A stretch of 64,000 bases of DNA from Tyto alba. Lineage: Eukaryota; Chordata; Aves; Strigiformes; Tytonidae. Positions 1-11,400 of the stretch are shown piece by piece. The stretch spans positions 47,287,853 to 47,351,852 of the forward strand of contig NW_024881282.1 in NCBI RefSeq assembly GCF_018691265.1. Reading direction: 5' to 3'. How positions within the stretch are numbered: the stretch's first letter is position 1; every line of letters begins with the position of its first letter. Under the pieces are notes generated by a model. The model worked only from the letters and a program-made list of their open reading frames with translations, was not told where the DNA came from and did not search any database. The position numbers and the translations under genes were made by a program.

Positions 1-3000
1 GATGTGCCTTAATTTTTCTCCAGAAATCCTATTTTTGTGTTATTTTGAAAGAAGTGTGTATTAAAAAATACCTTTTCCCTTTATTGGTCTCCAGTAAAAG
101 TATCTGCAGTCTTAGATTTCTTGGGGAATAGGTAGCCTGTTGAAAATAAATTTCTCCTGCTTCAATTAGTGGGCTCTTCTACGGAGTTTTCTATGTCTCC
201 CAAGATCTCAGGTAATACTTTTAGGACTACACCAGTTCAGCTTTTCTTAAGACTGCCTGGAAACTGAGCTTTGTGCACACAGACTATCAGACAATGCTCT
301 TCCACTTTTTCCATGTGATGCTCATGTACATCCCCTATGTCAGCTGTCAGACAGCCATGAGCAGTACAAAGGTGACACTGCTAGTGGGGTGTTTTATTTG
401 GTGCAACTACTTTGTGTGAAAGGTTGGCAGTGTGCAACAGCCCCAGATAAAGAGCATGCACTGCCCTTATTGCTAGCCCATATGCTGACTACGCAGCTTC
501 TCAGACACATGCAGTTCCAATGCCCATGACTGTTAAAGAACGCCCCCCCCCCGAACCCTAATCAAATGTATTGAAAAATTATAGCTGTTCCTCACACCAG
601 CTTGGCAAGTCAGGATGCAATGTGTTACCTTTGATGCAGCAGAACTTCATGATACTCAGGTAATGAAAATTGTCACTAATAGGCACAGTGATACCCTCCA
701 GCCCTGTGTGTAATGAGGGGTGAACAAGTGCTTGTATGTACATAATAGAACTTTAAACAGTTATTTCCCATCACTGGAATTTTTTTCTGAGTAGCAGCTC
801 TGGAAAATCTTTACAGTGGAATCACACCTCCATGAGTTACTTTCAGCTGTGGCCGCTGCATAGCTGCACACCATCTGTCATGAAGGCGGCAGAGGGGAGC
901 GTTGGAATGGCAGTCCAGACTCATTCGAGAAACATTGGCATTGGCTACGTGGCAAAGCGACCAGGAGCTTCACGAGGGAGGCTACAGCTTCCTACTGTAG
1001 CCTCCTAAAAAAAAATGACAGGCAGAGCCATGGCACAAACAGATCTGGGCTCTCACAAGGAGCTAAAACAGCAGGCAGCACAGCTAGCGACAAGTTGTTG
1101 CAGGCAATTCTCTGCACTTGTATGAGACCCCTCATCTGCTCTTGCTAGCCAAGGCAGAAGAAGCACTATGCCTTGCAGTGCTTTTTCTCCCCATACTCTC
1201 ATATGCTTCCATTAACAAAAATTCCCATACGTGGGTAAAAAAGTATTTTGGCACAGAGAACATGTTTGTGAGCAACAGTAACACGCTCAACTGCTCTTAT
1301 TGTGAATGGAATATGGGAGAAACCAGATGTGCATCAAAAAGATAAAAGGGAAGTATTTGTGATAGCTTTATCTAATCTTTTATCCATCTTTTTTTTTAAG
1401 ATCTATCTACTCTGCAATCAAAGAAAGGAAACTGTGGGATTACAGTGAACTTCTCCCTTCATTTAGTATACTTTAGAAAAGTGAGTTTGAATCTCATGTG
1501 CTGTGAGGTGCGTGCTCAAGGTTTCATTATGTATGCAATGTGAAATTAGCAGCAGTTACTTTGTGCCCAGCAGGTCATCTGACAGCTGTTTGAACCAGAA
1601 GCTGATCATCAAGTTTAGAGTTGGATAGAAAAGAGGGAAGACTGGGAAAATCCTATATGGTCACAGAGCAAGCAGAAGGCTTATTTCAGAGCCTTGTAGA
1701 ATCAGAAAGAAACTTTACATTAATTTTGCAGTGAGTTGTGTAGACCTTTAGTAAAGAATCACATGATCTCAGTAGGGACTGACAAGGAGATAGAAGTGGG
1801 TATGAACACTACAGGAATGAACAAAGGTCTCCTTTCAGTAAAGAAGAAAATCAGCTGGAGAGGCTCTGGAATTTTGTAGGGATTAGAGGAACAGCTGGAA
1901 TCCTCTCAAGATTCACCAGAGGCTGGTAACTTTACAAATAGGATTGATCTTACAAAACTTCCTTTAGTGAAAGATAAAAAATGTACTGGCCAGTCAGAGA
2001 TTGTTGTCTAGGTTTTATCTATAGCCAGTGGAGAGACAGGAGCAACCACAAAGCAATTCACTCCATCTATTTATTTCTGCTGACGACAAAGGAAGATGAG
2101 ATTACTATCTACTTCAGTGCAGCAACTCTTAAAGGACTAAATTTATGTACAAATAATGCAACTCTCAGATGTTATTAAGCATTGTCACTTGAAAGCATGC
2201 TTTGAAGAACCCAAAAGATAATCTAGGGTATATATACTTTTTGGAACCTGTTGAACATTGCCTCTTTAGAGATTGAGTTGTGATTTTGTAATTGTATCTC
2301 TTTTAGAGAACAGTTTACTTAAAAGAACAAAATTACATTCAACCACACTTTTATTAAATAAAAGAAAAGCCATTTTCTGCAAAAGTGCCTGTTTAGAAAA
2401 CACTGGTACTGTAATTATCATTGTTTATTCTGGCTGTGCAGAGCTTGAACGGGTGGAGGCTTCCTAATGCTAATAGATGTGATTAGAATTGTTGAACACT
2501 TCAATCTAGGAAGGCCTCATACTTTGTCCCTTTGTACTGCTCTGAGAAGATGTAGGAAAAACCTTGTAAGAGTAAAACAAAGCCTTAGTCTGGGCATTTG
2601 GGTGGTGGAAACTACTTATAAGAAGAGTTAAGCAATGAAAGAGATGTCTTAGGGTGGTTATCAAACTGTCAGAATTGGAGATCTTTAGAAAATCACATAT
2701 TGTATGTAGCTGATCCTAACTTTGAACAGATGGATGGATCTTTAAGGATCATGAATCTTCCATTGGGAAGGAGCACTTTAAACTCAGAATGCTGACATGG
2801 TTTAGAGAAGTACACTCTTGATTAATTTTCCAAATATCAGCTAAATGGATATTAGACAATTGAGTATAGAGATAAACCATTATGCTGTATTACATATGGC
2901 ACTTGTGATATATCTAGAATTAAGACACAATCAGTCTTGGATAAACTAAGATTTACCTTGGCTATGCAGTTTGAGAGTTCTGTACCATGGTAATCTGATG

Positions 3001-3015
3001 GTAATCTCACTAGAC
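1..3015. other. AT-rich sequence without a recognisable gene
   Basis: No open frame here is longer than about 75 codons, and none resembles a known protein or has convincing exon borders. The stretch holds a run of ten C at 543-552 and a short CpG-bearing patch near 850-980 that ends in a hairpin (listed separately). Otherwise it looks like unique, neutrally evolving vertebrate DNA. A conserved noncoding element cannot be excluded without alignment to other birds. Confidence 0.6.
852..1005. other. CpG-bearing patch ending in an 11-bp inverted repeat
   Basis: Between about 852 and 975 there are seven CpG dinucleotides, many more than in the surrounding AT-rich DNA. The patch ends in a perfect inverted repeat: ggaggctacag at 977-987 and ctgtagcctcc at 995-1005, with a 7-base loop, followed by an A run from 1007. 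I do not recognise it. It could be the end of an old mobile element, a small GC-rich regulatory patch, or chance. The stem is too short for a typical microRNA precursor. Confidence 0.35.
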
Positions 3016-3756
3016 TGTCCTGGGGTTGTGTGAGTGGTGGGGTTTTTTAGTAGCAGGGGAAGGGGCTACAGCGGTGGCCCCATGTGAAAGCTTCTTGAGG
3101 CTCCCCCCACTCCAAGTTGGACCTGCCTCCGCACCAAGGCCAAGCCAATCAGCTATGCCTCTGCAATAACTTATTTAAGAAGGGACCTGGTGAGGAGGAG
3201 TTGGAGTTGTGAGAAGGAATTGTGACACTTGTGTGAATACCAAGGTCAGTGGAGGAATGGAGGATGAAATTGGAGGGAGGTGCATCAGAACAGAGACCCC
3301 GCCCTGTATCCTGTGATGAGACGTCAGGGCAGCTCCCCCCCCCACCCTTTGAGGTCTGTAGTGGAGCAGACACCAGCATGCTATCTCAGGTGATTGTGCC
3401 TGAAAGAGGTCAGGATTCTGTGGGAAGAAGCAGCTCCCACTGTTGTAATTCAGCACTGGGAGGATTACAACATGGGGGTGTTCCACACTGGAGCAGCTCA
3501 GGAAAGGTTGCATCGTGTGGGAGGGACTCAGGTTGGAGAAAGTTTGTGGAGGACTGTCTGCTGTGAGAGGGGAACCACGATGGAGCAGGGGGAAGAAGTT
3601 CTAGAAGCTCCCCCCACTGAAGATGAAAGCAGTGGCAGCACTGACTGCACCCTCCATTACCTGCCCCCTGTGCCACTGGGGGAGGAGGTAGAGATATCAG
3701 GAGCAGAGCTGAGCCCGGGAAGAAGGGAGGGGTGGGGGAAGGTGTTCTCAAGATGT
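3016..3756 (+). mobile_element. Endogenous retrovirus LTR, copy 1 (3' end lost at assembly gap)
   Basis: This is an ERVL-like long terminal repeat of the same family and orientation as the complete copy at 15553-16625. It starts with TGTCCTGG at 3016, after a flank reading TAGAC. Landmarks appear in the same order as in the other copy: a CCAAT box at 3145-3149, a TATA-like TTATTTAAG at 3171, a shared CAAGGTCAGTGGAGGAA stretch near 3240, and GTGTTCTCAAGATGT just before a run of 13 N. The sequence matching the last 240 or so bases of copy 2, including its polyadenylation signal, is absent. Copy 1 also lacks the 65-bp internal duplication of copy 2. Open frames inside it, one running through the gap, are by-products of GC-rich LTR sequence. 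No internal retroviral genes lie next to it. Confidence 0.85.
3145..3180 (+). promoter_or_regulatory. LTR copy 1 promoter elements (CCAAT and TATA-like)
   Basis: CCAAT at 3145-3149 is followed 21 bases later by TTATTTAAGA at 3171-3180. The complete copy has the same pair at nearly the same spacing (15683-15687 and 15709-15720). This fits the U3 promoter of an LTR. Whether it is still active cannot be read from sequence. Confidence 0.5.
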
Positions 3757-3769
3757 NNNNNNNNNNNNN
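3757..3769. other. Assembly gap (13 N)
   Basis: Thirteen N interrupt LTR copy 1 right after AGATGT. The right side resumes with ACCATAAAAG, which resembles an internal stretch of copy 2 near 16489 only for its first nine bases and then diverges. The real amount of missing sequence is therefore unknown and could include the rest of the LTR. Confidence 0.98.
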
Positions 3770-6511
3770 ACCATAAAAGTGTCAGGATTTTTTTTTTACA
3801 GAAGTCACCATTTCATAATATTTTCTGTCCTTTTTTAAAAATGTATTTACTTCTCCTGCAGAAATGCAGTCACTGTGCAATTCTGATGTTTAGATTACTG
3901 TTGGGCTTAAAAGCTTGCAAAACACATGGCTAAATGAACTGGAAATTATATATCATTAATATAATTAGGAGAAAAGAATTTTTCATTTCGATTTCTTCAG
4001 AGCTATGTTTTAGCCAGTACACAATATGGTAGGTTACCTCTGGCAATTCTGTCTGTCAGCAACACCATTTTGTTTGCAAACTAAAAGGCTTGTTTTGTTT
4101 CCTGTATTGCTTTTTCTATAACATATGCCATAGCCTTCAAATTACATGACCATAAGAAGGGAATAGAACTCTCCAACTGTAACAGTGTTGTTAAGATGAT
4201 AAGGTCAGTGGTGATGTCTCTTCTGCAAACCTTGATAGATATTTATCCAAGTCAAAGCTGAATTTATAATCATTACAATATGTTAATGAAAAAAAAAGGC
4301 CTTTCTTATATTTTAAAACTTAAGCAAAGAAAAAATAAGTCCTACCCAGTGAACCTAATTCTCCTCACAGTTCACAGGTATAAATCTGTAGTAAGACCTG
4401 CTGTCTTAAAAGCACAGTTTCCACAACTGATATCTTCTATAAATCAAGCTGAGAAACCTAAAGAAGTTAATGTAGCAATGCATAATTTTAATTCAAGTCC
4501 TGAGTTTAAATATGAAGTTTTAAGGGAACGGAGACTCCAGCTGCACACTGGGGACATAGTTTCTTCCTTACTCAATAGTTCTTACATAGTCTGGTGCAAG
4601 ATCATCTTCCCTAGCTGCTCATAAATCTGTGAATGGGAATCCCCTATCACCTTCCTAGCTTTTTGCTTCTGACCTCTTTAGTTGCCAGTCATCTTACCTT
4701 CCTTCTTTGCTGTCCTTTCTGTTCATCTGGGTATATATTTCATGATAACATTGCCAGTCCTAAGTGAGAAATTATCTGGACAGTCACATTTGTCCTCTTC
4801 AGCCTTGGCATTAAACCTGTTTCTGCAAGAATCAGGATTGGTCCTTTTCTCTTAGGGATGAAGGTAAAGTCTGTAGTCACAATTATGACTGATGATGAAG
4901 TATAGTAATAGATTGTTCCCTGCTGAGGAATGGAAAACTCACTAAGTCGTCGGTTTGTTTTTAATTCTTGCTTGTATGTGAACAGCTGTAGCTAGTCAGG
5001 AATATTATTTAATGGATAGAAGAAAAAATAATAATAAAAAAAAAGGATAAAAAAACCTAAAAAGCAATTTAGGATGGAGATAATAAAGTAAAAAGATTCT
5101 CATCACTATAAGCTCATCCTTGCCCACACTGAAATTGGACTAAGAGCTTCCTAGTTTAAGCTCAGTAATTTGTTTTTGGGGAAAAGTTCAGCCCAGAGGA
5201 TTGTTCAGTACTAATTAGTTTAAGGATTTTGGCCAATATCTTCTTGTCCTTAAGTGTGGATTTTTAAAGAAATGGTGATTTCATATGGTCTTTGATGTTG
5301 GGACTCTAAATTAAAATGTTCTTTCTAAAGATGAGAGTTTAGATTAAGTTATTCTGAGATTTACAGTGGATTCCTTCACGCCTTAACTTTCTTACTTCTA
5401 CTGGAATCTATGACCCACACTTTCCCCCCCATAATCACAGAAAGGCATTATCTTCATTATTCCTTCATAAATACAAAAGTATCTACAGAATAACATCAGG
5501 GATTTATTAGAGCAACAGTCATTCCTCCTAAGTTTAAAAAGGCCTGATCAATGCTAAGGTTTTTATTAACTAACTCTCCAGTTTGGCTTTCTCTGAGAGT
5601 TCTTAAGCTTTTCTCTGACCAAACTGATTTTTTTTAAGGAAACTGATCATACCATTTTTGTCTTACAGGGGTTCATAAAAATGCCCATGTTTGACTTTTT
5701 CAAAAAGATTTATATTAGTTTGCCTCCCCTTGTACTCTAATCTGAATAGAACTTGTTTGATTTCTCCTGCAGTCACTTCTCATAAAAAAACCTTGACATT
5801 TTTTTTTGAGGAAAAAAGGTTAATTGCTGAAGTTATTTACTGTTTAATTGCCAGTTTAATTACAATCTAATGTCTCGTTTACTGTGACACACTCTGCTCT
5901 GCAGGCTGATCTGCGACAGACTGTGGGAGCCACAACGGCAGCAGATTCACCCATGTCTGGAGCTGGGGAGCTTTATGCTGTTGTCAGCAGATCTGCCCTG
6001 AAAAAACGTATCGACCCTTTAGTGATGATCAGAACATGAAAAATGTTCTGACCAAATGTATTGTGGGTATTTCAATACTGTTGTCTTCTTGCACTCCCAG
6101 TTTTTGCCACTGACTCACAGTCCACTGACTTTCTCTACTGTCTGTATGTTGGTGAACACATTCAGGGGCTGTCCTAGAAAAAGCATCTCACAGGATGAGT
6201 CCAGAGCGTAGCTGACGCTTTCAGCATGTTTTGGCTCTCCAGTATGGGTGCTATCATATCATGTCTGGCCAATTTATAGACCTCCAGAAAGATCCCAGTG
6301 ATCTATGTACCCTTATGGAAGGACCTCCATACGTATGGAGGGACTACCATACTATGAAGAGCTTTATTTGTAGTATACAGAGGATCTGTTTGAGTTTCTG
6401 TTCCTACTTCTGGTGCTGGATAGAGAGCTATGTGAGAAGAAAGGTTTGATGCATCCAGGTGCTAGATTGCGTAGTCATAAAGGTTTGCTGCTAATAACAT
6501 GTCATGATGGA
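3770..6511. other. AT-rich sequence without a recognisable gene
   Basis: Open frames reach 114 codons at most (4280-4624, plus strand). That one begins in an A-rich stretch and looks like no protein I know. The block includes A-rich low-complexity DNA near 5020-5060 and a small hairpin at 6029-6051 (tcagaacat / atgttctga around a 5-base loop). I see no retroelement ends here. Confidence 0.6.
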
Positions 6512-6885
6512 TTTATAAAATAACTTTGGTTGGGAGAGACCTTTAGGAATCATCTGCTCCAACCAGATGCTCAACGCAGATTCAGATAGAACAGGTTCCT
6601 TACAGCTTCGTTCAGTCAAATTCTGAGCGACTTGAAGGATGAAGGTTCCGTAAACATCTACGTGGCCCTCCATTGGTCTCACTCCAGAGTGTCAATGTTT
6701 TCCTTGTACTGCAGTACCCAAAACTGACAGAATGTTCCCGATGTGGTCTTACACATAGTGAATAGAAGGGAAAGAATTTTTCCCTTGACCTTGTGACTTT
6801 TCTCTTGCTGATACAGCCAAGAATGTAGTTGGCCGCCTTTGCTGCAATGACACACGGCTGATTCATGTTCATGGTTCAGAGTCAC
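6512..6885 (-). mobile_element. CR1 LINE fragment, internally deleted
   Basis: CR1 non-LTR retrotransposon in minus orientation. The plus strand from about 6521 reads TTTGGTTGGGAGAGACCTTT, the reverse complement of the CR1 3' end. Further in, plus-strand CTTGTACTGCAGTACCCAAA and CTGATACAGCCAAGAATG correspond to the 3' part of CR1 ORF2. The distance between the 3' end and these ORF2 landmarks is shorter than in a full CR1 tail, so a few hundred bases are probably deleted internally. The 5' truncation near 6885 is usual for the family. Divergence is high, so this is an old insertion. Confidence 0.8.
6612..6872 (-). pseudogene. Remnant of CR1 ORF2 C-terminus
   Basis: The minus-strand frame of 86 codons starts MNMNQPC and continues with AAKAANYILGCIS, SRSREKFFP, LCVRPH and VSFG. 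This follows the pattern at the end of the CR1 ORF2 polyprotein, after the reverse transcriptase, where a NMSQQC-like start, an ILACI-like stretch and a VRPHLEY-like motif occur. Only this segment survives. The endonuclease and the reverse transcriptase catalytic core are missing, and the frame then runs into deletion-joined sequence (about residue 65 onward). It is a decayed transposon gene fragment and not a host gene. Confidence 0.75.
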
Positions 6886-8127
6886 AGCTACAAATTAAAG
6901 AACTGAAGGGCTGTGCGTGTGCTTGCCCATCCTTGATCAGAACCAGACAAAAACAGAGAAGCTTCCCACATCTGCTTCATGAAAACGGTGTCAGGGCAGC
7001 CATGAGCCAAGCTCTGAAGGGCCACAACCATCCCTCCCATTATAGAGTTGTATCTCCTCGGACAGTGATCAGTTGATGATATGAACACCATTTGTGGCTC
7101 TGAAAAGTTGGAGAAGCTGTGTGATCCTGGTGCTAGGGATTCCTCTGAAAGCATTCAGTCATAGATGATATACAGGAGGTCTGTATGCATCTCTATGATC
7201 TTGACAGAAGATTCTCCTAGCTCAAACTAATGATCAAGAATGACGAAGATTGAAGTAATGACTTCCTTCTTAGATCAGGAGCTTCAGAGGAATATGCCAA
7301 ACACTGGGCAAATGTGATTATTCTTGTCCTGAAATTCACTGTCATTCTGAAAACCTGCTTTTGACTGTTCCAGGCCTAGAGAGGGATGTTGTTGCACTAG
7401 CTGGAATTAATTTTATTTGTTCAAAGTTGCCAGACAGCACTCAGATGTAGCTATGGCCCGGTCTACCCTAGTAGGAAGTTAGGACTTGCTTAACAGATTT
7501 TGTCCTGCTTCTTCTGTTGGAGGAGTGGAAATGAATGACCACTCACAGGCAGGATATCTGCAGAGCAGATTCAGAGGGCCTGTGGTGCGCTGTGGGCTTT
7601 GGGAAGCAGAGGGCACCCCTGTATGTGGGACAATTACAGCATGTGTTTGAAACAGCTATTGAGTGTCAATAAATGCAAAATAATGGTCTATAATGATCTG
7701 TAACTACTAAGATTTTGTAGGTGGTGGGACACAATGTGCCTCCTCGATGCATTCGACAGATTGCAGCAGTGTGGATGCAGCTGGCACGCAGACCCTGGGT
7801 GGGCACTTCAGTGTGCGTCAAGGTGCTGCTTCCACAAACAGTACAGACTTAGTCCGTGAATCACCTTTGCAAACTATATATAGTAGATATATGCAACTCT
7901 TGTAGATCTAGATTTATACTTAGGCTTTTCATGTTCATTCATATAATCCAACCCTGAAATAGATACCTTAGTACCTTTTCCTTGCTTACTCTTTCTACCT
8001 TCTCATCATACACTGGAAACATCCTTTTCAAGCTGTCATGCACAGATTCATACTAAAATGGGAGGATGGCACCTATATTTTCTACAATGAAGTGTTATGA
8101 TCTCCATGCTGTCTGGTATGCTTACCT
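6886..8127. other. Sequence without a recognisable gene
   Basis: An 88-codon minus-strand frame at 6888-7154 sits directly upstream, in CR1 sense, of the ORF2 remnant, but it does not resemble the CR1 residues expected there. I therefore treat it as chance. The rest is ordinary unique sequence with one slightly GC-richer part near 7500-7850. No promoter, RNA gene or repeat end is recognisable. Confidence 0.55.
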
Positions 8128-8434
8128 CTACTACAGCAGTAGGAAAGCTAGTATAGTAGTAGTGAAGCTACTATAGAGTAGTAAAGCTAGTATAGCAGTA
8201 GTAAAAATAAAATAGCAAACTAATATAAAAGTAAAATAAAATAGTATATTTTGTAAAATAAAAAGTAGTGTATAAAGCAAAATAAAATGGTAAATAAATT
8301 ATGAAGGCTAGTATAGCAGTAATAGTATAGTATAAAGTATATATACTATAGCAGTATAGTATAAACTGAATTAAATAGTAAGGCTAGTATAGCAGTGGTA
8401 AAGCTAGTAGTAAAGCTAGTAGTAAAGCAGTGAA
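8128..8434. repeat. Degenerate AGCTAGTATAGCAGTAGTA minisatellite
   Basis: Variants of a unit close to AAGCTAGTATAGCAGTAGTA recur across about 300 bases, for example near 8145, 8184, 8308, 8381, 8401 and 8413. Between them lie A/T-rich derivatives built from AAAATAAAATAGTA. Copies are irregular in length, as in an old tandem array broken by substitutions and slippage. The 3' end is the most regular part, with back-to-back AAAGCTAGTAGT units. Confidence 0.75.
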
Positions 8435-11400
8435 GAGAGATTCTTCTCTTGGCATGGAGAACATACTGTGAGTTTAAAGTTTGCTTTGGAATTGCAGTTG
8501 ATGAAAAAGGTGAAAAAGGCTCTTTCCAATATCATCCTTCTTAACTTCAAGGTGTTGCTGGAATACCCTGTAGCAACCTTAAAATATGCAAGAATCTTTC
8601 ACTTTCTAGAACTACATTTTTAATATGGTTTCAGAAACAGTTCCTTCTATAATACTTTTACTCCAGAAAATTGTGTATGTTTATTTTTCTAGTTAAAAAA
8701 ATATATCAAAAGCATTTTTCCATGATAGAAAGCATAGCAGGGTAATCTTTTTCTTCAGATCATACAACTTGAGCCAGAGTTGGAGGGTTGGCTCAATTAG
8801 AATTGTCCTAATAAGCCACAGAGAAGTGACTAATATTATGATAATCTCTGCATCTCTTGCTGGAACCATCAGCACTATCTGAGATTGAATATTATTATTA
8901 TTACTCATCATCAATATCCTCTGTCTCCGGATGTCATTTCTAAGGTGATTTTCTCATCAGTAGTTTTTTTTCATTTCTGGATTCTTATCTTGACTTCTTT
9001 ATCCTTGCCATAATATTTATAAAGTTCCACACAGGAACTGTAATTAAACCTTTTCTTTGCTCTGTGCCTTCAGCCTCTAATGATTTGTATAGTCCTAAAG
9101 TAGAAGGGTGAGAATCCACTCCTGGGAAGATTTCCATGGTTTGAATCATGTAATCAATTGCACTGACATACAACTGTGCTGATAATGGTGTACCAAGATA
9201 TCTCTACAGATATCATGGGAATCTGAGACTTCTGTGACTTAAAATTTGTAAAATGGAGCTCTTGATGAAAGAAGCCAGGTAATATGAAATCTGAGGATGC
9301 TTATGACCAGTTGTTTTTCCACTTCTTCATAACTGAACCTATATCTATTTTTAACTGGTATGTTAATGTGAGCGTTATCATTTAAATTAAGGTAATTCAG
9401 ATATTTTCTGGCTTTTGTCCTTCGTAATGTGAGAGATTAGTTCAGCTGTGGGAGTACAGGGGGTTTGTTTGTGTTTTTACTTATTTTTTTATTTATTTAT
9501 TTCCATGTCTTGTTTGTATTTAACTGGATCATTTTACTCCTAGTTCTCAAAAGATCCTACTCCATTTTCCTTCCCTAACACTGCACGTAATATTTAAATT
9601 ACATTTGAACTAGACTTGCTGTATGCAACTCACTCTATACAGATTGCATTATTTAGGCTAAATATTCCATTACTAAACTCCTCAAAAATCCATTGCTTAC
9701 AAGATGACTGACAGTTTTGGGACATGTCCTTATTGTTTTCCATTTGGACATTTTAATGGTCTCAAGGCAAGTTTAACAGAACCTGCACTTCTCCAATTAG
9801 AACTGATCCAGGAATGTGAAGCTAGTTTGATCTTTGACTATCCTAACTTCTCAAATTCAAACATTTAGTTAAATGCTTTAATTGGCTTCTGGTTCTTTAT
9901 ACATTCACTTGATGGCATTGACGACCCCAAAAATACTGACCCTTCACTTGAACATCCTATTCTAGCAACCTAATTGAATGCCAGCCTTTAATGTCTACTC
10001 AGAAACTGCTGAATCTCAGGATCCTTTCTAGAAATGACCTTTATATTTTTTGGTATCCCCTTGACAGGTACATGTTAACTCATCATTCAGCTTTAAACTA
10101 AGGCTTATATTAAAAATAGAATAAATTTTGCTTTAAAGCAAATTTACTTCTTTTTCTTAAAATCCAAAGAAGCTCAAATGTAGATAGGGACAAAACCACT
10201 ACTTGTAGCAGCAGAGAGGTGTGTGTTTCTAAAAATGGTTTCACTTGTTTTCACATCTCAGGGATTCAGGTTGACTGTTATCTTGGCAGAACCAGTTTGC
10301 TGTTAAAACTAAGGAAGAGCTGGAACCTCTGTTCCAAACACAGAGGAGCTGTGTGCTTAAAGAGAGATCAACGTGGGAAACAGCACCACAGTTTTACACA
10401 GGGTCAAATTTGCCTGAGAATAGAGATCCACAGTGTTCTTATTGATGCTCAATCTCTAATTAATTGAAGAAAGATAGCTGAGTGGAAACTGGCAGATCCG
10501 CAGTGGAACTGCACTGGAAATACAAGATGGTAGGGAAGTGGAGGAGGGCACTGAAGACACTGTAGATTCAGGTTTCCATCCTACAGCTATGTCTGTGCCA
10601 GGATGCCCTGACTAACACAGTTTTGTCGAGATTGGGTTTGTAAGGTGTAGGCAGGGCTCCAGGTGATACCCTGTCCTGCTGCTTCTGGGCTTGGGAGAGT
10701 AAGCCTAACCCCACTCCATCACCCAGTGTCTTGGGTAAGAGGCTTAGAGATCACATTCACATCAGGGCTGTGCCCTCCTCAATCACATTCTGCCATAACA
10801 GATATAACATGAATATTAATCAGAAAAGATTTAAATTTTAAAAAGTAATTTGCAGCTGTCAGTTGCTCCTAGGTTGGGGTAGAACCACATAACATCCTGC
10901 TCATATACTCTTGGATGTTTTCTGTTATTAAAATGCCAGTCATATCACTAGAACATAATTGTTTTTCATTGGCATCCATATATTTCTGATGTTTGTTCTG
11001 CATATCCCTCTCTTTGATTCCAACCATGATTTCAGCCTTCTTTTCTGCCATTTTTGTTTTTCAATAATTCATAGCTTGTAGTTTGAAAGTCAGTCTGCTT
11101 ATCTTTTAAAGCAGATCTTTCTCTTTCAGTTTAGAAGATGAAACAGCAGAATATATGTAATGTAGTTGGGGTTTAGGTAATTGGATATATATTTACAAAA
11201 TTCAGATGCTCTCTTTTTCACAGTCAAAATTTTAAGACGGTTTAATAATGATGGTCCCCACAAAACATGCATATTGTCATTGCAGAAAACAAGATGTTTT
11301 GTAAACAGGTTATGTGGAATGATGGAAGTTTAAACTACATTTTAACTGCAGTTTAAACTACATTCCAAATTAAAATTAATATACCACATGTCATTTATTT

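Noticed and set aside
3175..3933. Frames of 105-179 codons around the first LTR
   Set aside because: They lie in GC-rich LTR sequence, on both strands at once, and one crosses the assembly gap. The matching frames are not kept in the second LTR copy.
6018..6115. Possible C/D box snoRNA (GTGATGA near 6022, CTGA near 6110)
   Set aside because: The flanks do not form the terminal stem such RNAs need, and an internal hairpin at 6029-6051 overlaps the expected guide region. Both boxes are short enough to occur by chance.
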